64,000 nt of DNA from JAHBVL01 sp963712055 (GCA_963712055.1 CAVQGN010000002.1:124001-188000), one strand, 5' to 3'. Positions 42,840 to 52,263 are shown, counted from the stretch's first letter. Notes: generated from the letters alone by a model not told the origin. Numbers and translations are program-made.

Positions 42840-44138
42840 GTGCTCGATATTCGCCTGATTCGAGAGCAACCGGACATGATCCGGGAGGCCCTCAAAACGC
42901 TGAACGCGACGGCGCCAATCGATGACATTCTGGCCGTCGATGTGTCCCGCCGCGAACTCCTCGGTCGTGTCGAGGGACTCAAAGCGCAACGCAACGAAGG
43001 CTCAAAAGCGGTATCGACGACGAAGGATCCGGCCGAACGCGAGCGGTTGATCACCACGATGCGGACGCTTGGCGATGAAATTGCCAAACTCGATGACGAA
43101 TTGCGCCTGATCGACCAGCATCAGCAAGATCTCTTGCTGAGTGTGCCGAATCTGCCGCTTCCAGAGGTGCCAGTCGGCGCTGACGAAAGCGAGAATGTGG
43201 TTGCCTACGAGCGGGGCGACAAACCCGAGTTCGAGTTTGCCCCGAAACCACACTGGGAGATCGGCGAAGAGCTGGGCATCATCGATTTCGAACGCGGGAC
43301 GAAGATTTCCGGTGCTCGATTCTACGTACTTCGCGGTGATGGAGCCCGATTGCAGCGGGCATTGATCGCCTGGATGCTTGACCTGCACGTGAAGAAACAT
43401 CATTACCAGGAGGTCTATCCGCCGTATCTCGTGCTTGGCGAGATGATGGTCGGGACGGGCCAGCTACCGAAATTCGCCGACGCCCAGTTTCGTGACATCT
43501 CCGAGGACAAATGGCTCATTCCGACGGCCGAAGTCCCAGTTACCAATCTCTATCGCGAAGAGATCTTGGATGAGAGCCTGCTTCCGATTTACCACGTCGC
43601 CTATACCGCCTGCTTTCGGCGAGAGCAGATCTCCGGCGGCAAAGAAGTGCGAGGCATCAAACGGGGATATCAGTTCGACAAAGTTGAAATGGTGAAATTC
43701 GTCCACCCGGACAATTCAGCCGACGAGCACAAACGTTTGATCAGCGAAGCCGAGGATGTCCTGATTCAGCTCGAACTTCCTTATCGACTACTGCAAATGT
43801 GCACTGGAGACCTCTCCTTTACCGCAGCCAGCAAATACGATCTCGAAGTATGGTCACCAGGTGTCTCGGAATGGTTGGAAGTCTCATCCTGCTCGAATTT
43901 CGGCGATTTCCAGGCTCGACGGGCGAACATCCGCTATCGCCCCGAGGGCGGCGGACGACCGCAGTTTCTCCATACACTGAATGGATCCGGTCTGGCATTG
44001 CCACGTACGATGATTGCGATCATGGAGAATTACCAACAGGCAGACGGAAGTTTCCGGGTGCCGACGGTCCTGCAACCCTATCTTGGAGGCCAGGAGGTAA
44101 TCGGCGCTCAACCTCCGATCGGGCCGGCCGTCTCCTGA
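42840..44138 (+). CDS. serS: seryl-tRNA synthetase
   Basis: A 432-residue class II synthetase. The N-terminal coiled-coil arm (about 30-105) contacts the tRNA-Ser long arm. The catalytic core has TAEVPVTNLYREEIL, the motif 2 region FRREQISGGKEVRGIKRGYQFDKVE and motif 3 NGSGLALPRTMIAIMEN. AAAGGGA seven bases before GTG 42840 fixes the start. SerS also charges tRNA-Sec with serine, the substrate of SelA. It converges with the MoxR gene. Confidence 0.96.
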   Translation: MLDIRLIREQPDMIREALKTLNATAPIDDILAVDVSRRELLGRVEGLKAQRNEGSKAVSTTKDPAERERLITTMRTLGDEIAKLDDELRLIDQHQQDLLLSVPNLPLPEVPVGADESENVVAYERGDKPEFEFAPKPHWEIGEELGIIDFERGTKISGARFYVLRGDGARLQRALIAWMLDLHVKKHHYQEVYPPYLVLGEMMVGTGQLPKFADAQFRDISEDKWLIPTAEVPVTNLYREEILDESLLPIYHVAYTACFRREQISGGKEVRGIKRGYQFDKVEMVKFVHPDNSADEHKRLISEAEDVLIQLELPYRLLQMCTGDLSFTAASKYDLEVWSPGVSEWLEVSSCSNFGDFQARRANIRYRPEGGGRPQFLHTLNGSGLALPRTMIAIMENYQQADGSFRVPTVLQPYLGGQEVIGAQPPIGPAVS

Positions 44139-44141
44139 AGA

Positions 44142-45140
44142 TCAGGCCGCAGACTCGGGCAGGTCACGGAGAATCCGTTCGAGTACGTCATCAGGCGTGA
44201 TTCCGGAGGCTTCCGCTTCGAAGTTGAGAATGATCCGATGCCGCAGAGCCGGGATCGCGACCGCGCGGATATCGTCGAACGCCACGTTTAGCCGACCTTC
44301 GAGCAACGCCCGAATCTTTGAACCGAGAACGATAGATTGCGCTCCGCGAGGGCTCGCGCCATAGCGCACGTAGCGGTTGACATCCGCCGTGGCTCGCGGA
44401 TTTCCCGGATGGGTCGCCATGACGAGTCGCACGACATAGTCAGTCACGCTGGTGGCAATCGGCACCGTACGAGCGAGATCGCCCAACTGAACGATCGCCT
44501 CACCAGTGGCTACGGATATCGCACTGAGATGCAATCCGGCCGTCGTTCGGCGAAGTATTTCAGCCATATCCGGTTCAGTCGGAAATGGCACGATCAACTT
44601 GAAGAAGAACCGGTCGAGTTGGGCTTCCGGTAACGGATAGGTTCCTTCCATCTCGAGTGGGTTCTGCGTCGCCAGGACGAAAAACGGTGCTCGCAGCGGA
44701 TGGATCGTGTTCGCCACCGACACGGTTTTGTCCTGCATCGCTTCGAGCAATGCAGACTGCGTTTTCGGCGTAGCGCGGTTGATCTCGTCTGCCAGCACGA
44801 GGTTGGCAAAAATCGGACCGGGCTGAAACGCAAACTGCCGTTCTCCCGCATCAGACTCCATCAGGATGTTCGTACCTGTGATATCCGCAGGCATCAGATC
44901 AGGTGTGAACTGAATCCGGCTGAAATCAAGCTCGAGCGAATCGGCCAGCGTTTTCACCAGCATCGTTTTGCCAAGACCAGGTACACCTTCGAGCAACGCA
45001 TGTCCACCGGCGATGATGCAGATCAGGACCTCGCGGACGATTTCCTGCTGGCCTACCATCACTCGACTGATTTCGGTTTCGATTGCCGTCGCGACCTCGG
45101 CAAACGCGGCAGTGGTCATCGTCGATTCGGATGTGCTCAT
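44142..45140 (-). CDS. MoxR-family AAA+ ATPase
   Basis: A 332-residue MoxR ATPase, chaperone-like. Motifs are Walker A EGVPGLGKTMLV, Walker B LVLADEINRATPKTQSALLEAMQ, sensor 1 FFVLATQNPLEMEGTYPLPEAQLDRF and the C-terminal AAA_lid region. MoxR proteins usually work with VWA-domain partners, which are missing here. ATG 45140 is chosen because AGAGGAG lies ten bases upstream. The open frame continues back over the small membrane gene. It is the last gene of the polysaccharide cluster. Confidence 0.9.
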   Translation of the reverse strand: MSTSESTMTTAAFAEVATAIETEISRVMVGQQEIVREVLICIIAGGHALLEGVPGLGKTMLVKTLADSLELDFSRIQFTPDLMPADITGTNILMESDAGERQFAFQPGPIFANLVLADEINRATPKTQSALLEAMQDKTVSVANTIHPLRAPFFVLATQNPLEMEGTYPLPEAQLDRFFFKLIVPFPTEPDMAEILRRTTAGLHLSAISVATGEAIVQLGDLARTVPIATSVTDYVVRLVMATHPGNPRATADVNRYVRYGASPRGAQSIVLGSKIRALLEGRLNVAFDDIRAVAIPALRHRIILNFEAEASGITPDDVLERILRDLPESAA

Positions 45141-45181
45141 GTCTGGAAAACTCCTCTGAACTATCGCCGTTAGCCGAGGTA

Positions 45182-45358
45182 CTACCGACTCAGCAGATAA
45201 ACCGCCAGCACGGCCAAACACATGGCGCCAAGGATCAGATAGGCGACTCCGGCCACTGCCAGAATTGACCATTTCTCCCGCCGAGTCGGCGCTCGGACCG
45301 GAAGCACTTCTTCGTCGGGCATTGCTTCTTCGATTTCGACCACTGTCTCGTCAGTCAT
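45182..45358 (-). CDS. 58-residue single-span membrane protein
   Basis: A small frame, MTDETVVEIEEAMPDEEVL..., with an acidic N-terminus, a basic patch RAPTRREKW and one transmembrane helix (ILAVAGVAYLILGAMCLAVL) at about residues 32-55. It starts three bases after the GT4 stop (TGA 45364-45362), so translation is probably coupled, and it ends 41 bases before the MoxR start. Charge distribution suggests the N-terminus is cytoplasmic. I recognise no family. Confidence 0.65.
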   Translation of the reverse strand: MTDETVVEIEEAMPDEEVLPVRAPTRREKWSILAVAGVAYLILGAMCLAVLAVYLLSR

Positions 45359-45361
45359 CGG

Positions 45362-46456
45362 TCAATCCGCGACCATTCTGATGGCCTGGCTGGCCGCCAA
45401 TGCACTGCTATCCCAACTGTAACGTCTCGCCCGCGCTTGGCGGTGTTCGCTGCGCCCAGGTGGTGTCACCGTTGGATCCAGTAGCAACGCGATTCCTGCC
45501 ATCACCGCTTGGATGGAGGCGGGATTCGTATATACCGCCTGCTCAGCGGCTACCTCGTGATGAACCGGAAGGTCGCTGGCCAGTACAGGAATGCCGGTGG
45601 CCAATGCCTCGATCAAGGGTAGATTGAAACCTTCGTACCACGACAGCGCAAGTAGCCCGCTCGCTCCAGCATACAGGGAGGGGAGATCACGCTCTGGTAC
45701 ATAGCCGACATAGCGAACTCTGCCACTAGCGCTCGCGCGCGCGATTTCCGCCCAGATCGGTTCGGAGTCCCATCCGGCGCCGCCAACAATGACCAGCGGA
45801 AGATCCGAACCGTTTATCACGGCCCGGATTGCGGTGACCTGGTTCTTACGCGGTTCGAGGGTGCCGACAGACAAAAGATAGTTTCCTGGCAGTTTCAACC
45901 GCCGCCGCAAGGCGGTTGTCGGTTCTTCGGCGTGAAAGAAACGCTCGTCGGCCGCGTTCGCCGCGACCGTGATCATCCTGTCTGGAAGTCGATACAGCTC
46001 GATGATCTCCTGTTTCACGCTCTCGGAAACCGTCACTACATGGGCAGCCCTGTGCAGCTGGTCAGCCACCGCCTGGTCGAGAAAGCGTCTGAGCCCTTCC
46101 GGCATCCGTTCAGGCGCCTTTCTCCAGGCAAGATCGTGAATCGTCACAATCTCCCGGTTCCCTCTCGGAGTGGTGAAATCGGGCGAATAGGAAACGGTTG
46201 CGCTGCGAGTGTTCATCAGGAATCTCGGGAGGGACATACCACGTCGAAACAGAATCCGATCGACAGTCAGCCGTGAAACTCTCGAACGGAGAATAGGCCG
46301 ACTCTGATCTTCTGGAGACAACCATTCGCTCGGCTCAAGACCCAGAGGATCGTCATCCATCGCGACCCAGAGGGTTGGATCAAGATCATCGATCAAGGGC
46401 AACAGGCGCGACACCAGCGAACGGCTGTATCGCCCGATTCCGGCTCGTTGGTTCAC
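45362..46456 (-). CDS. GT4-family glycosyltransferase
   Basis: A 364-residue GT-B glycosyltransferase with TIHDLAWRKAPERMP, TVSESVKQEI, LSVGTLEPRKN and the E-x7-E region SWYEGFNLPLIEALATGIPVLASDLP. It resembles mannosyl/rhamnosyl transferases of polysaccharide loci. The annotated GTG at 46456 cuts off the conserved opening strand. Upstream in frame, after the stop of the preceding gene, the sequence reads FIAILIDASAAV. An ATC there lies eight bases after AAGGA and could be a rare start. No ATG, GTG or TTG exists in between. Confidence 0.87.
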   Translation of the reverse strand: MNQRAGIGRYSRSLVSRLLPLIDDLDPTLWVAMDDDPLGLEPSEWLSPEDQSRPILRSRVSRLTVDRILFRRGMSLPRFLMNTRSATVSYSPDFTTPRGNREIVTIHDLAWRKAPERMPEGLRRFLDQAVADQLHRAAHVVTVSESVKQEIIELYRLPDRMITVAANAADERFFHAEEPTTALRRRLKLPGNYLLSVGTLEPRKNQVTAIRAVINGSDLPLVIVGGAGWDSEPIWAEIARASASGRVRYVGYVPERDLPSLYAGASGLLALSWYEGFNLPLIEALATGIPVLASDLPVHHEVAAEQAVYTNPASIQAVMAGIALLLDPTVTPPGRSEHRQARARRYSWDSSALAASQAIRMVAD

Positions 46457-46473
46457 GGCCGCGCTGGCGTCTA

Positions 46474-47568
46474 TCAGGATAGCGATGAAACGTTTCCTTC
46501 ACTCAAAGCTGGCACGGTGCGTTGCGCCGACCTGCGCGCCATTACGATATACGCCACCAGTCCAAACAGAATAACCAACCAATACGTGATAAAGCGATCG
46601 AGAAGTGCCACCGCGCCAGCGGTGTCGGCTGGGACATCGACAAGCTTCAACGCCGTGATGATGGCAATCTCCACGACGCCAAGACCAGCTGGAGTGAACG
46701 GCAACGTTGTCAGCAGCGCGCTGATGAGGGCGACGAAAACCGCCATCTGAAACGAGATGCCAGCGTCGACCGAACGCGAAACAAAATAGACCCGCCCGCC
46801 TTCTCCCAACCAGATCACCAGCGCCAGGCTCGCCGGAATCCACGGGCGGCGAACGATCGAAAAAAGGGTTTCCTGAAACGACGTGTAGGTGGCGCGAAAC
46901 CGCTCCGGGACCCGAGAGATGATGTGCGCCCGCGCAAACCACATGACCAAGAGCGCAATCATCAGCACTAGAGCCAAACCGAAACCGAGATAGATGGCCT
47001 CGTTTGCCTGGGATGGAATCCTGCCGTGAAATGCCAGCAAACCTGACAACCCCAGGAGAACGACCAGTACCATTAGATCGAAAAAGCGCTCAGAAACAAT
47101 CGTACCGAACCCAATCGAATAACGAATGCCATCATCTTGCTTGAGCCGGTAGGCCCTGTAACCATCCCCGAGTTTTGCGGGCACAAGGCAGTTGATTGAC
47201 CAGGAGATGGTGTAGATGCCGAGGAGATATGGAAGTGCTGGTGCGGATGGACTGCGGTTCTCATCGGATTCAAGTTGCAGCATCCAGCGCCAGCGATAGG
47301 TTCGAACAACGAGCGACAAGTAGTAGATAACAATCGCCAGAAGGAGATCCGTCCGATCCGCATTCTTGACCGCGCTGATCACCTCGCCAAGGTCGATATC
47401 GGTGGTGACGAAGAAAACAGCCAGAAGCGTGGCCGCCAACGCGAACGACAACCAGGTACGTGGACGCCGAAGTTGCGCGGAAAGCACACCGGATGGTCGA
47501 GCATCGGCGTTGCTATCATTTTCAAGAGCCTCCGGATCCTGCCCGGGAGGAAGCAGCTGGTCGGTCAT
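46474..47568 (-). CDS. UPF0104 (lysylphosphatidylglycerol synthase TM region) membrane protein
   Basis: A 364-residue integral membrane protein with about eight hydrophobic segments after a 35-residue polar N-terminus. The family's flippase-like core includes SLVVRTYRWRWML, NCLVPAKLGDGYRAYRL, SERFFDLMVLV and PFTPAGLGVVEIA. Such proteins occur in polysaccharide and lipid loci and are proposed lipid flippases or regulators. That role is inference. It overlaps the O-antigen ligase gene upstream by four bases (ATGA). Confidence 0.88.
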   Translation of the reverse strand: MTDQLLPPGQDPEALENDSNADARPSGVLSAQLRRPRTWLSFALAATLLAVFFVTTDIDLGEVISAVKNADRTDLLLAIVIYYLSLVVRTYRWRWMLQLESDENRSPSAPALPYLLGIYTISWSINCLVPAKLGDGYRAYRLKQDDGIRYSIGFGTIVSERFFDLMVLVVLLGLSGLLAFHGRIPSQANEAIYLGFGLALVLMIALLVMWFARAHIISRVPERFRATYTSFQETLFSIVRRPWIPASLALVIWLGEGGRVYFVSRSVDAGISFQMAVFVALISALLTTLPFTPAGLGVVEIAIITALKLVDVPADTAGAVALLDRFITYWLVILFGLVAYIVMARRSAQRTVPALSEGNVSSLS

Positions 47569-48992
47569 GAGTCCGGAATTCCATATCTGCGCGCACGCAC
47601 GCCCAGCGCGGCGGCTAAACCCCAGCCAATCATGAGCTGCAGGTTCAGGCTCAGCACATGAATGTACTCAAAAAACGCGTGAGCAGACAGAGCGGCGGTC
47701 ACTGCGATGATTCCGATGACGACGGCATGACTGACGGCAGACCTCGCAGCGAGAAAGGACCCCCATAGGGTTCTTGCTGCCACAAGGATCATGCCAAGAT
47801 AGGCAACGAGACCCACGATTCCCGCTTGAGCAAGCATTTGCAGATGAGTATTGTGAGCGTGCCCACGGCCGATCCGAAATCGCCACGTATGGGTTGAGTC
47901 CCGGAAGTTCAAATCGAAGTTGCCGGCGCCGACTCCGAACCAGATGTGACGCACAGCCATCTCGGTACCGGCGACCCAGTGAGCAATTCGTTCTTCAACT
48001 GCGAAATTCGCTGGCGTTACCTGGACAGAGCGATTGTCCAGATCGAACCAGCCAGCCGCAACGGCAAGTGTCAGACCACTTACAACCAACACGAGAACGA
48101 TAGCTACTGGATAGAATTGAACCGGCAGGAATGCGCGTGGAGGAAGAATCAACAAGGCCAGAACAACCACCATTCCGACAACAATCCCGACTCCGCCGCC
48201 TCGAGACTGGGAAAGAAACAGCCCGCCCAGACCAACCATTCCTGCCAGAGTCAGCAGCAATCCTGACCTGCGCGACCATTGAGCGGCACTTTCGCCAGTC
48301 TGCAACAGTATCGTGAGTCCAACTGCAATCAGTAGCGGAGTGGTCGTTTCGAGGTAAAGCGCAAGCTGATTCGGGTGCGTAAACGGTCCAGAAGCGCGCA
48401 TCAGCCCACGACTCTCGAACGACGGTGGGCCAATTTCCGCAATCACTTGCCAGCCTGCGTAGAGTCCACACCAGACAGTGCCTAGCGCCGATCCAAACAA
48501 GAATGGCCTGAACGACGCTCGATTCATATATGTGTTGTAGGCCATGACCAGAACGGGTAGTCCCGCCATCCACCGGTACGTCTCACCGATCCAGAGTCCG
48601 CCATCCCGAGCGTTCCAGCCAGAAATCACCAGGACGAACACCAGGAAGGCCACTGAAACAATCATCGGATTGACCCTGACGGGACGGCGTTCGAACCATG
48701 CACGGAGAAACCACGCTCCGCACACCGCCCAGAGCACGATTTTCGTCACGGTGACGGCTGTGTCTCCAAATCCAAGCAACAGTGTTCGCTGGATGGGCAC
48801 GCTCAGGGCGATTGCAGCCAGACCGAGGTCAGGACGGGAGAAACCCATCCACGCCGACAGGAACGCGATCACTATTGCAAGTGACGTTTCCCACGGCAGG
48901 ATCCCAATCGTCAGACCGGTCGCGACAGTCGCTACAACCAGAAGAAGCGTCGATTGTCGTGGTTGCAAAGAGAAGATGCTTGGCGACATCAT
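47565..48992 (-). CDS. O-antigen ligase family membrane protein (first copy)
   Basis: A 475-residue polytopic protein with about 12 hydrophobic segments and the Wzy_C/WaaL signature: a periplasmic loop with RGLMRASGPFTHPNQLALYLE and the later GVGAGNFDLNF and GHAHNTHLQMLAQAGIVGL. The H-N-T/H-L-Q histidine is typical of glycan polymerases/ligases that move sugars from undecaprenyl diphosphate carriers. It overlaps the second copy upstream. The two share design but little obvious sequence identity, so they may act on different steps (polymerase versus ligase). Confidence 0.88.
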   Translation of the reverse strand: MMSPSIFSLQPRQSTLLLVVATVATGLTIGILPWETSLAIVIAFLSAWMGFSRPDLGLAAIALSVPIQRTLLLGFGDTAVTVTKIVLWAVCGAWFLRAWFERRPVRVNPMIVSVAFLVFVLVISGWNARDGGLWIGETYRWMAGLPVLVMAYNTYMNRASFRPFLFGSALGTVWCGLYAGWQVIAEIGPPSFESRGLMRASGPFTHPNQLALYLETTTPLLIAVGLTILLQTGESAAQWSRRSGLLLTLAGMVGLGGLFLSQSRGGGVGIVVGMVVVLALLILPPRAFLPVQFYPVAIVLVLVVSGLTLAVAAGWFDLDNRSVQVTPANFAVEERIAHWVAGTEMAVRHIWFGVGAGNFDLNFRDSTHTWRFRIGRGHAHNTHLQMLAQAGIVGLVAYLGMILVAARTLWGSFLAARSAVSHAVVIGIIAVTAALSAHAFFEYIHVLSLNLQLMIGWGLAAALGVRARRYGIPDS

Positions 48993-50407
48993 CGTGAAGC
49001 CCCGGATCGCCGTAGCCCCATTGTGGCTGGATGAGACGAATTCGCCCCAGATCGACGGCCCATCAGCAGCAACGCAACGAACACCCAGGTCAAGAATGCA
49101 AGATCAGGCAGAAAATAGCTGTTATCAAGGAGACCGTGCAGGGTTCCTGCCGCAAGTGCCGAGACCGCTCCGGCCTGCCATGGTGAATACCGAGGCCGCC
49201 GCCAAACACCATTCCATATCGCTACACCCAGCAGGATGAGAGCAAGTGTCAATGTGACGAGTCCCATCACCCCCAGGCTCAACCAGAAATCGAGCGCAAT
49301 GTTGTGCGGATGAGAAACATAACGTTCGGTCCAATTCTCAGGCACGATGTAGCGGACCGGATGCCAGTAAAGAAACTGATCGAGCCCGATACCAGAAACA
49401 GGAAAGTCCCGAACCATCGCAAAGCCGGAGCGCCAGAGATCGATGCGGGTGCGGCCAACCCCGGAACTGGTCGAGCCGCCAAATCGATCTGACGCAAAGA
49501 CGGCGAAAACCGCAGTAGCTCCCAGGCCGACGCCAACGCCGAGCATGAGTGCACGTCGCTTTTCTGCAATAATCGTCAGGACAACCCATCCACCCAGAAC
49601 CGCCAGCAACGCCCCTCGGGAGAACGTCGCTAGCACGCCAGCCAGTATGATCAGCGCCGACGCTTCCCAGATTCGCGAAATCTTCGTGGTCGCCATCAGA
49701 ACGGGAGCAGCCGCCAGAAAGAAGACCCGCTCGAGAAAGAGTGCGAGGTTGTTCGGATGCAGATAAGGTCCAGTGGCCCGGACAACATCGTCAGCCCGAA
49801 ATCCTGCAGACGTCGAGAGTTGATCGAGGATTGCGGTGATACTGACGAGGCTGCCGATAGTGGCAAATACGGTAGCTACCGGTCTTGCACCCCGTCGGAA
49901 AATTGCCAGCAAAGCCGCTGGAAACACAAACAGCGGTTCAACAATGGTCCAGCGAAACAGCCGCAGCGCTTCGCTGCGGTGCGCTTCGTCCGGCATGTAC
50001 AGGATTGAGAGCCCACCGGCAATCACGAAACTGACTCCCAGCACGCCGACGCCGAGCCATTTCGGAGCCAGATCCAGTCGATCCATCTCTGCCGATAGCC
50101 CGATTCGGACAATCGCGATCAGAGCAGAAATACCGGCGATCAGGATCGCAATCTCGAGCAGGCTGATCGAGCGGTCCCCTACGGCCACCGGATGCTGCCA
50201 AAAGGGAACAGCGGCACAGGCAGCCCAGAAAGCAGCTGTTGGTGCGAGCAGACCGAGCGCTCCAGCAACCAGAACCGCACTTATCGCCGCTACCTGTGGC
50301 AGACCGGCCTGGAGCAGAAAACCAATGATAATGAAAACAGTCAAGCTGAAAAGATCGCGATCGGCGCGCAACTCCGTGTCTTGCGGCCAGGCCAGCCGTT
50401 GCTTCAT
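48989..50407 (-). CDS. O-antigen ligase family membrane protein (second copy)
   Basis: A 472-residue polytopic protein of the same superfamily, with ATGPYLHPNNLALFLERV, TFSRGALLAVLGG, GIGLDQFLYWHP and VSHPHNIALDFWLSLGVMGL. About 11 hydrophobic segments are visible. The conserved loop histidine (HPHN) is present. The ATG overlaps the stop of the glycosidase-like gene upstream, and its own stop overlaps the next ligase-like gene. The chain of four-base overlaps over five genes indicates one operon. Confidence 0.88.
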   Translation of the reverse strand: MKQRLAWPQDTELRADRDLFSLTVFIIIGFLLQAGLPQVAAISAVLVAGALGLLAPTAAFWAACAAVPFWQHPVAVGDRSISLLEIAILIAGISALIAIVRIGLSAEMDRLDLAPKWLGVGVLGVSFVIAGGLSILYMPDEAHRSEALRLFRWTIVEPLFVFPAALLAIFRRGARPVATVFATIGSLVSITAILDQLSTSAGFRADDVVRATGPYLHPNNLALFLERVFFLAAAPVLMATTKISRIWEASALIILAGVLATFSRGALLAVLGGWVVLTIIAEKRRALMLGVGVGLGATAVFAVFASDRFGGSTSSGVGRTRIDLWRSGFAMVRDFPVSGIGLDQFLYWHPVRYIVPENWTERYVSHPHNIALDFWLSLGVMGLVTLTLALILLGVAIWNGVWRRPRYSPWQAGAVSALAAGTLHGLLDNSYFLPDLAFLTWVFVALLLMGRRSGANSSHPATMGLRRSGASR

Positions 50408-52173
50408 GTACGGAATGACGGTCGCCAGTCAGGCAGAGTTGGTAGCGCTGGCGATCCGTCGCCTTCCGTTTCCGGTTTGAGCAATCCGCTGGTTTGAGCG
50501 GCTAACAAAGCAAGATCACGAATGGCATAGATCAGCAACACCAGCGCGGAAACCAGCGCGACCACGATCGGCCATCGCAAAGGCGGATTCCGGGAAACCA
50601 CTGCTCCACCGAGCGTGACCCGGCCAGGTGTGGCCAGCGTCATCGTCACCTCATGAACACCTTCCTCGAGATCGTCGGCCAGTGTGACTGAGATATCCTC
50701 GGCTTGATAGAACGAGAGATCGATAACTGAAACGCCATTCTCGACCGGCCAGCCGGGTAGCGGTTGCCCATCGACCGTGGCCTCGAGCAAGCCGGCTTCC
50801 GGACTGACACGCAAGAAGCCGACCAATCCCGTGCCCTTGAACCGAATACTGACGCTCGCGCCGACCTCGCTGGTAGTCTCGAAGATCACTCCGTTCAAAT
50901 GTTGATTCGCCCATGATCCCTGCAACGTAACCGGACTGGTATCGGTCGGGACGAATCCAGTCGGGGCAACGTTCGCAAACGTCGAGTCCTCAAGCGCTGT
51001 CACAGCCAGAAACGACGCTGAAGCGGTGCCATCACTATTCAGCAGGGCATAGCCTGTCTGGTCCGGCGGCAGTGTGGCTGGTTGCAAGCCCCACTGGAAG
51101 ACCGGACCTGCCCATGGCCACTCCTCCCTGATGCGATCGAGACCAGCCACAAGGTAATCGGCCTGTTGATCCGGGGAAACCGAACCAGACGCATCCCAAC
51201 CGTAGTGTGTCAACCAGATTGGCTTTGCTTCGTCTCCCTCGGCTCGCATCAGCTCGCGAAACAGGATCGCCCGAGAGAGATTTGCTGAACCTGAGTTCAC
51301 ACGACGGTTGAACGGAGACGTTGTTCCACCGCTGATGCTGGCGGCGACGACATCGAAATACGGCGTTCCGTCGGCATCGTAGATTCCCTGCAGAAAAGCA
51401 AGATCGGCACCATAGCTGCCATTCTGATCCATCGGATTGAACTCAGCCAACAATACGAACGCGTCAGGGTCCGCTGTGCGAACAGCGTTGAACGACGGCG
51501 CTAGTACGGTCAAGTACTCGCTGGGGGTTGCAGGTGCTCCGCCCCAGTTCGCAGCGAGATTCGGTTGATCACCAATCTGGTAGTAATTGACGTACTGACC
51601 GTATCGACCCGCGAAGGCAGCCACAAAATCCCCGAAATCGCGAGAATCGTCGGGCGGGGCATCGGCGCTTCCGATCTGATCCTGGCTACGTGCCCAGTCT
51701 GGAGTGCCAGATATCACAGCGATGATCTCCAGTCCGGCGTCATCAAGCGACGTCACAATTGCATCGAAAGGTTCCCAGTTGTACTGACCTCGATTCGGTT
51801 CAAGCTCGGACCAGAGAAACGGATGTCGGACATAGCGGAAGCCATTCGCCCGAAGCGTACTGGCAATCGTTTCGACCTGAACCGATGGAAAATCACGGAG
51901 GTCGACGTTAGTTGCCAGATCTCTCCCCGACACCTGCAGGACAAACGGCGGATCGGCGCTCGTTTCAATTCCACGATGCAGGTAAGCGTCGGCAACTGCT
52001 GCCGCCAGCGCCAGGACAAGACCTAACGCGATTAAGACGAGAGACCGCGACAGGGATCTAGATGACGACTGACCGTCCGATCCGGATGATGGGGAGCCTT
52101 TTCCGCGGGCTGCAACCCCGCCGCGATATTTCTCGGGTATTTTTGACGATGTTGATGGTGAGTTGTCGGCCAT
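50404..52173 (-). CDS. membrane-anchored glycosidase-like protein, catalytic residues altered
   Basis: A 589-residue protein. A cytoplasmic Ser/Gly-rich tail is followed by a transmembrane helix (about 45-65), a TIM-barrel glycosidase-like domain of the GH-A clan (FRYVRHPFLWSELEPNRGQY, then PDWARS), a beta-rich domain, and a second transmembrane helix near the C-terminus. The acid/base motif W-N-E-P is IGDQPN here. The nucleophile motif T-E-(F/Y)-G-W is LTHYGW. Both catalytic glutamates are thus replaced (Gln, His), so it is probably non-catalytic and binds glycan. The start ATG 52173 is chosen because the long upstream extension runs over the divergent kinase gene. Confidence 0.82.
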   Translation of the reverse strand: MADNSPSTSSKIPEKYRGGVAARGKGSPSSGSDGQSSSRSLSRSLVLIALGLVLALAAAVADAYLHRGIETSADPPFVLQVSGRDLATNVDLRDFPSVQVETIASTLRANGFRYVRHPFLWSELEPNRGQYNWEPFDAIVTSLDDAGLEIIAVISGTPDWARSQDQIGSADAPPDDSRDFGDFVAAFAGRYGQYVNYYQIGDQPNLAANWGGAPATPSEYLTVLAPSFNAVRTADPDAFVLLAEFNPMDQNGSYGADLAFLQGIYDADGTPYFDVVAASISGGTTSPFNRRVNSGSANLSRAILFRELMRAEGDEAKPIWLTHYGWDASGSVSPDQQADYLVAGLDRIREEWPWAGPVFQWGLQPATLPPDQTGYALLNSDGTASASFLAVTALEDSTFANVAPTGFVPTDTSPVTLQGSWANQHLNGVIFETTSEVGASVSIRFKGTGLVGFLRVSPEAGLLEATVDGQPLPGWPVENGVSVIDLSFYQAEDISVTLADDLEEGVHEVTMTLATPGRVTLGGAVVSRNPPLRWPIVVALVSALVLLIYAIRDLALLAAQTSGLLKPETEGDGSPALPTLPDWRPSFRT

Positions 52174-52263
52174 CTGACTCTCTGGTTGCGTGGAGCGACA
52201 CCGACGGTTGGCGTCCGAGTTGCTGGCTACGCGCTGCCCCTCGCAGGATTGTGAAGTATAGAC

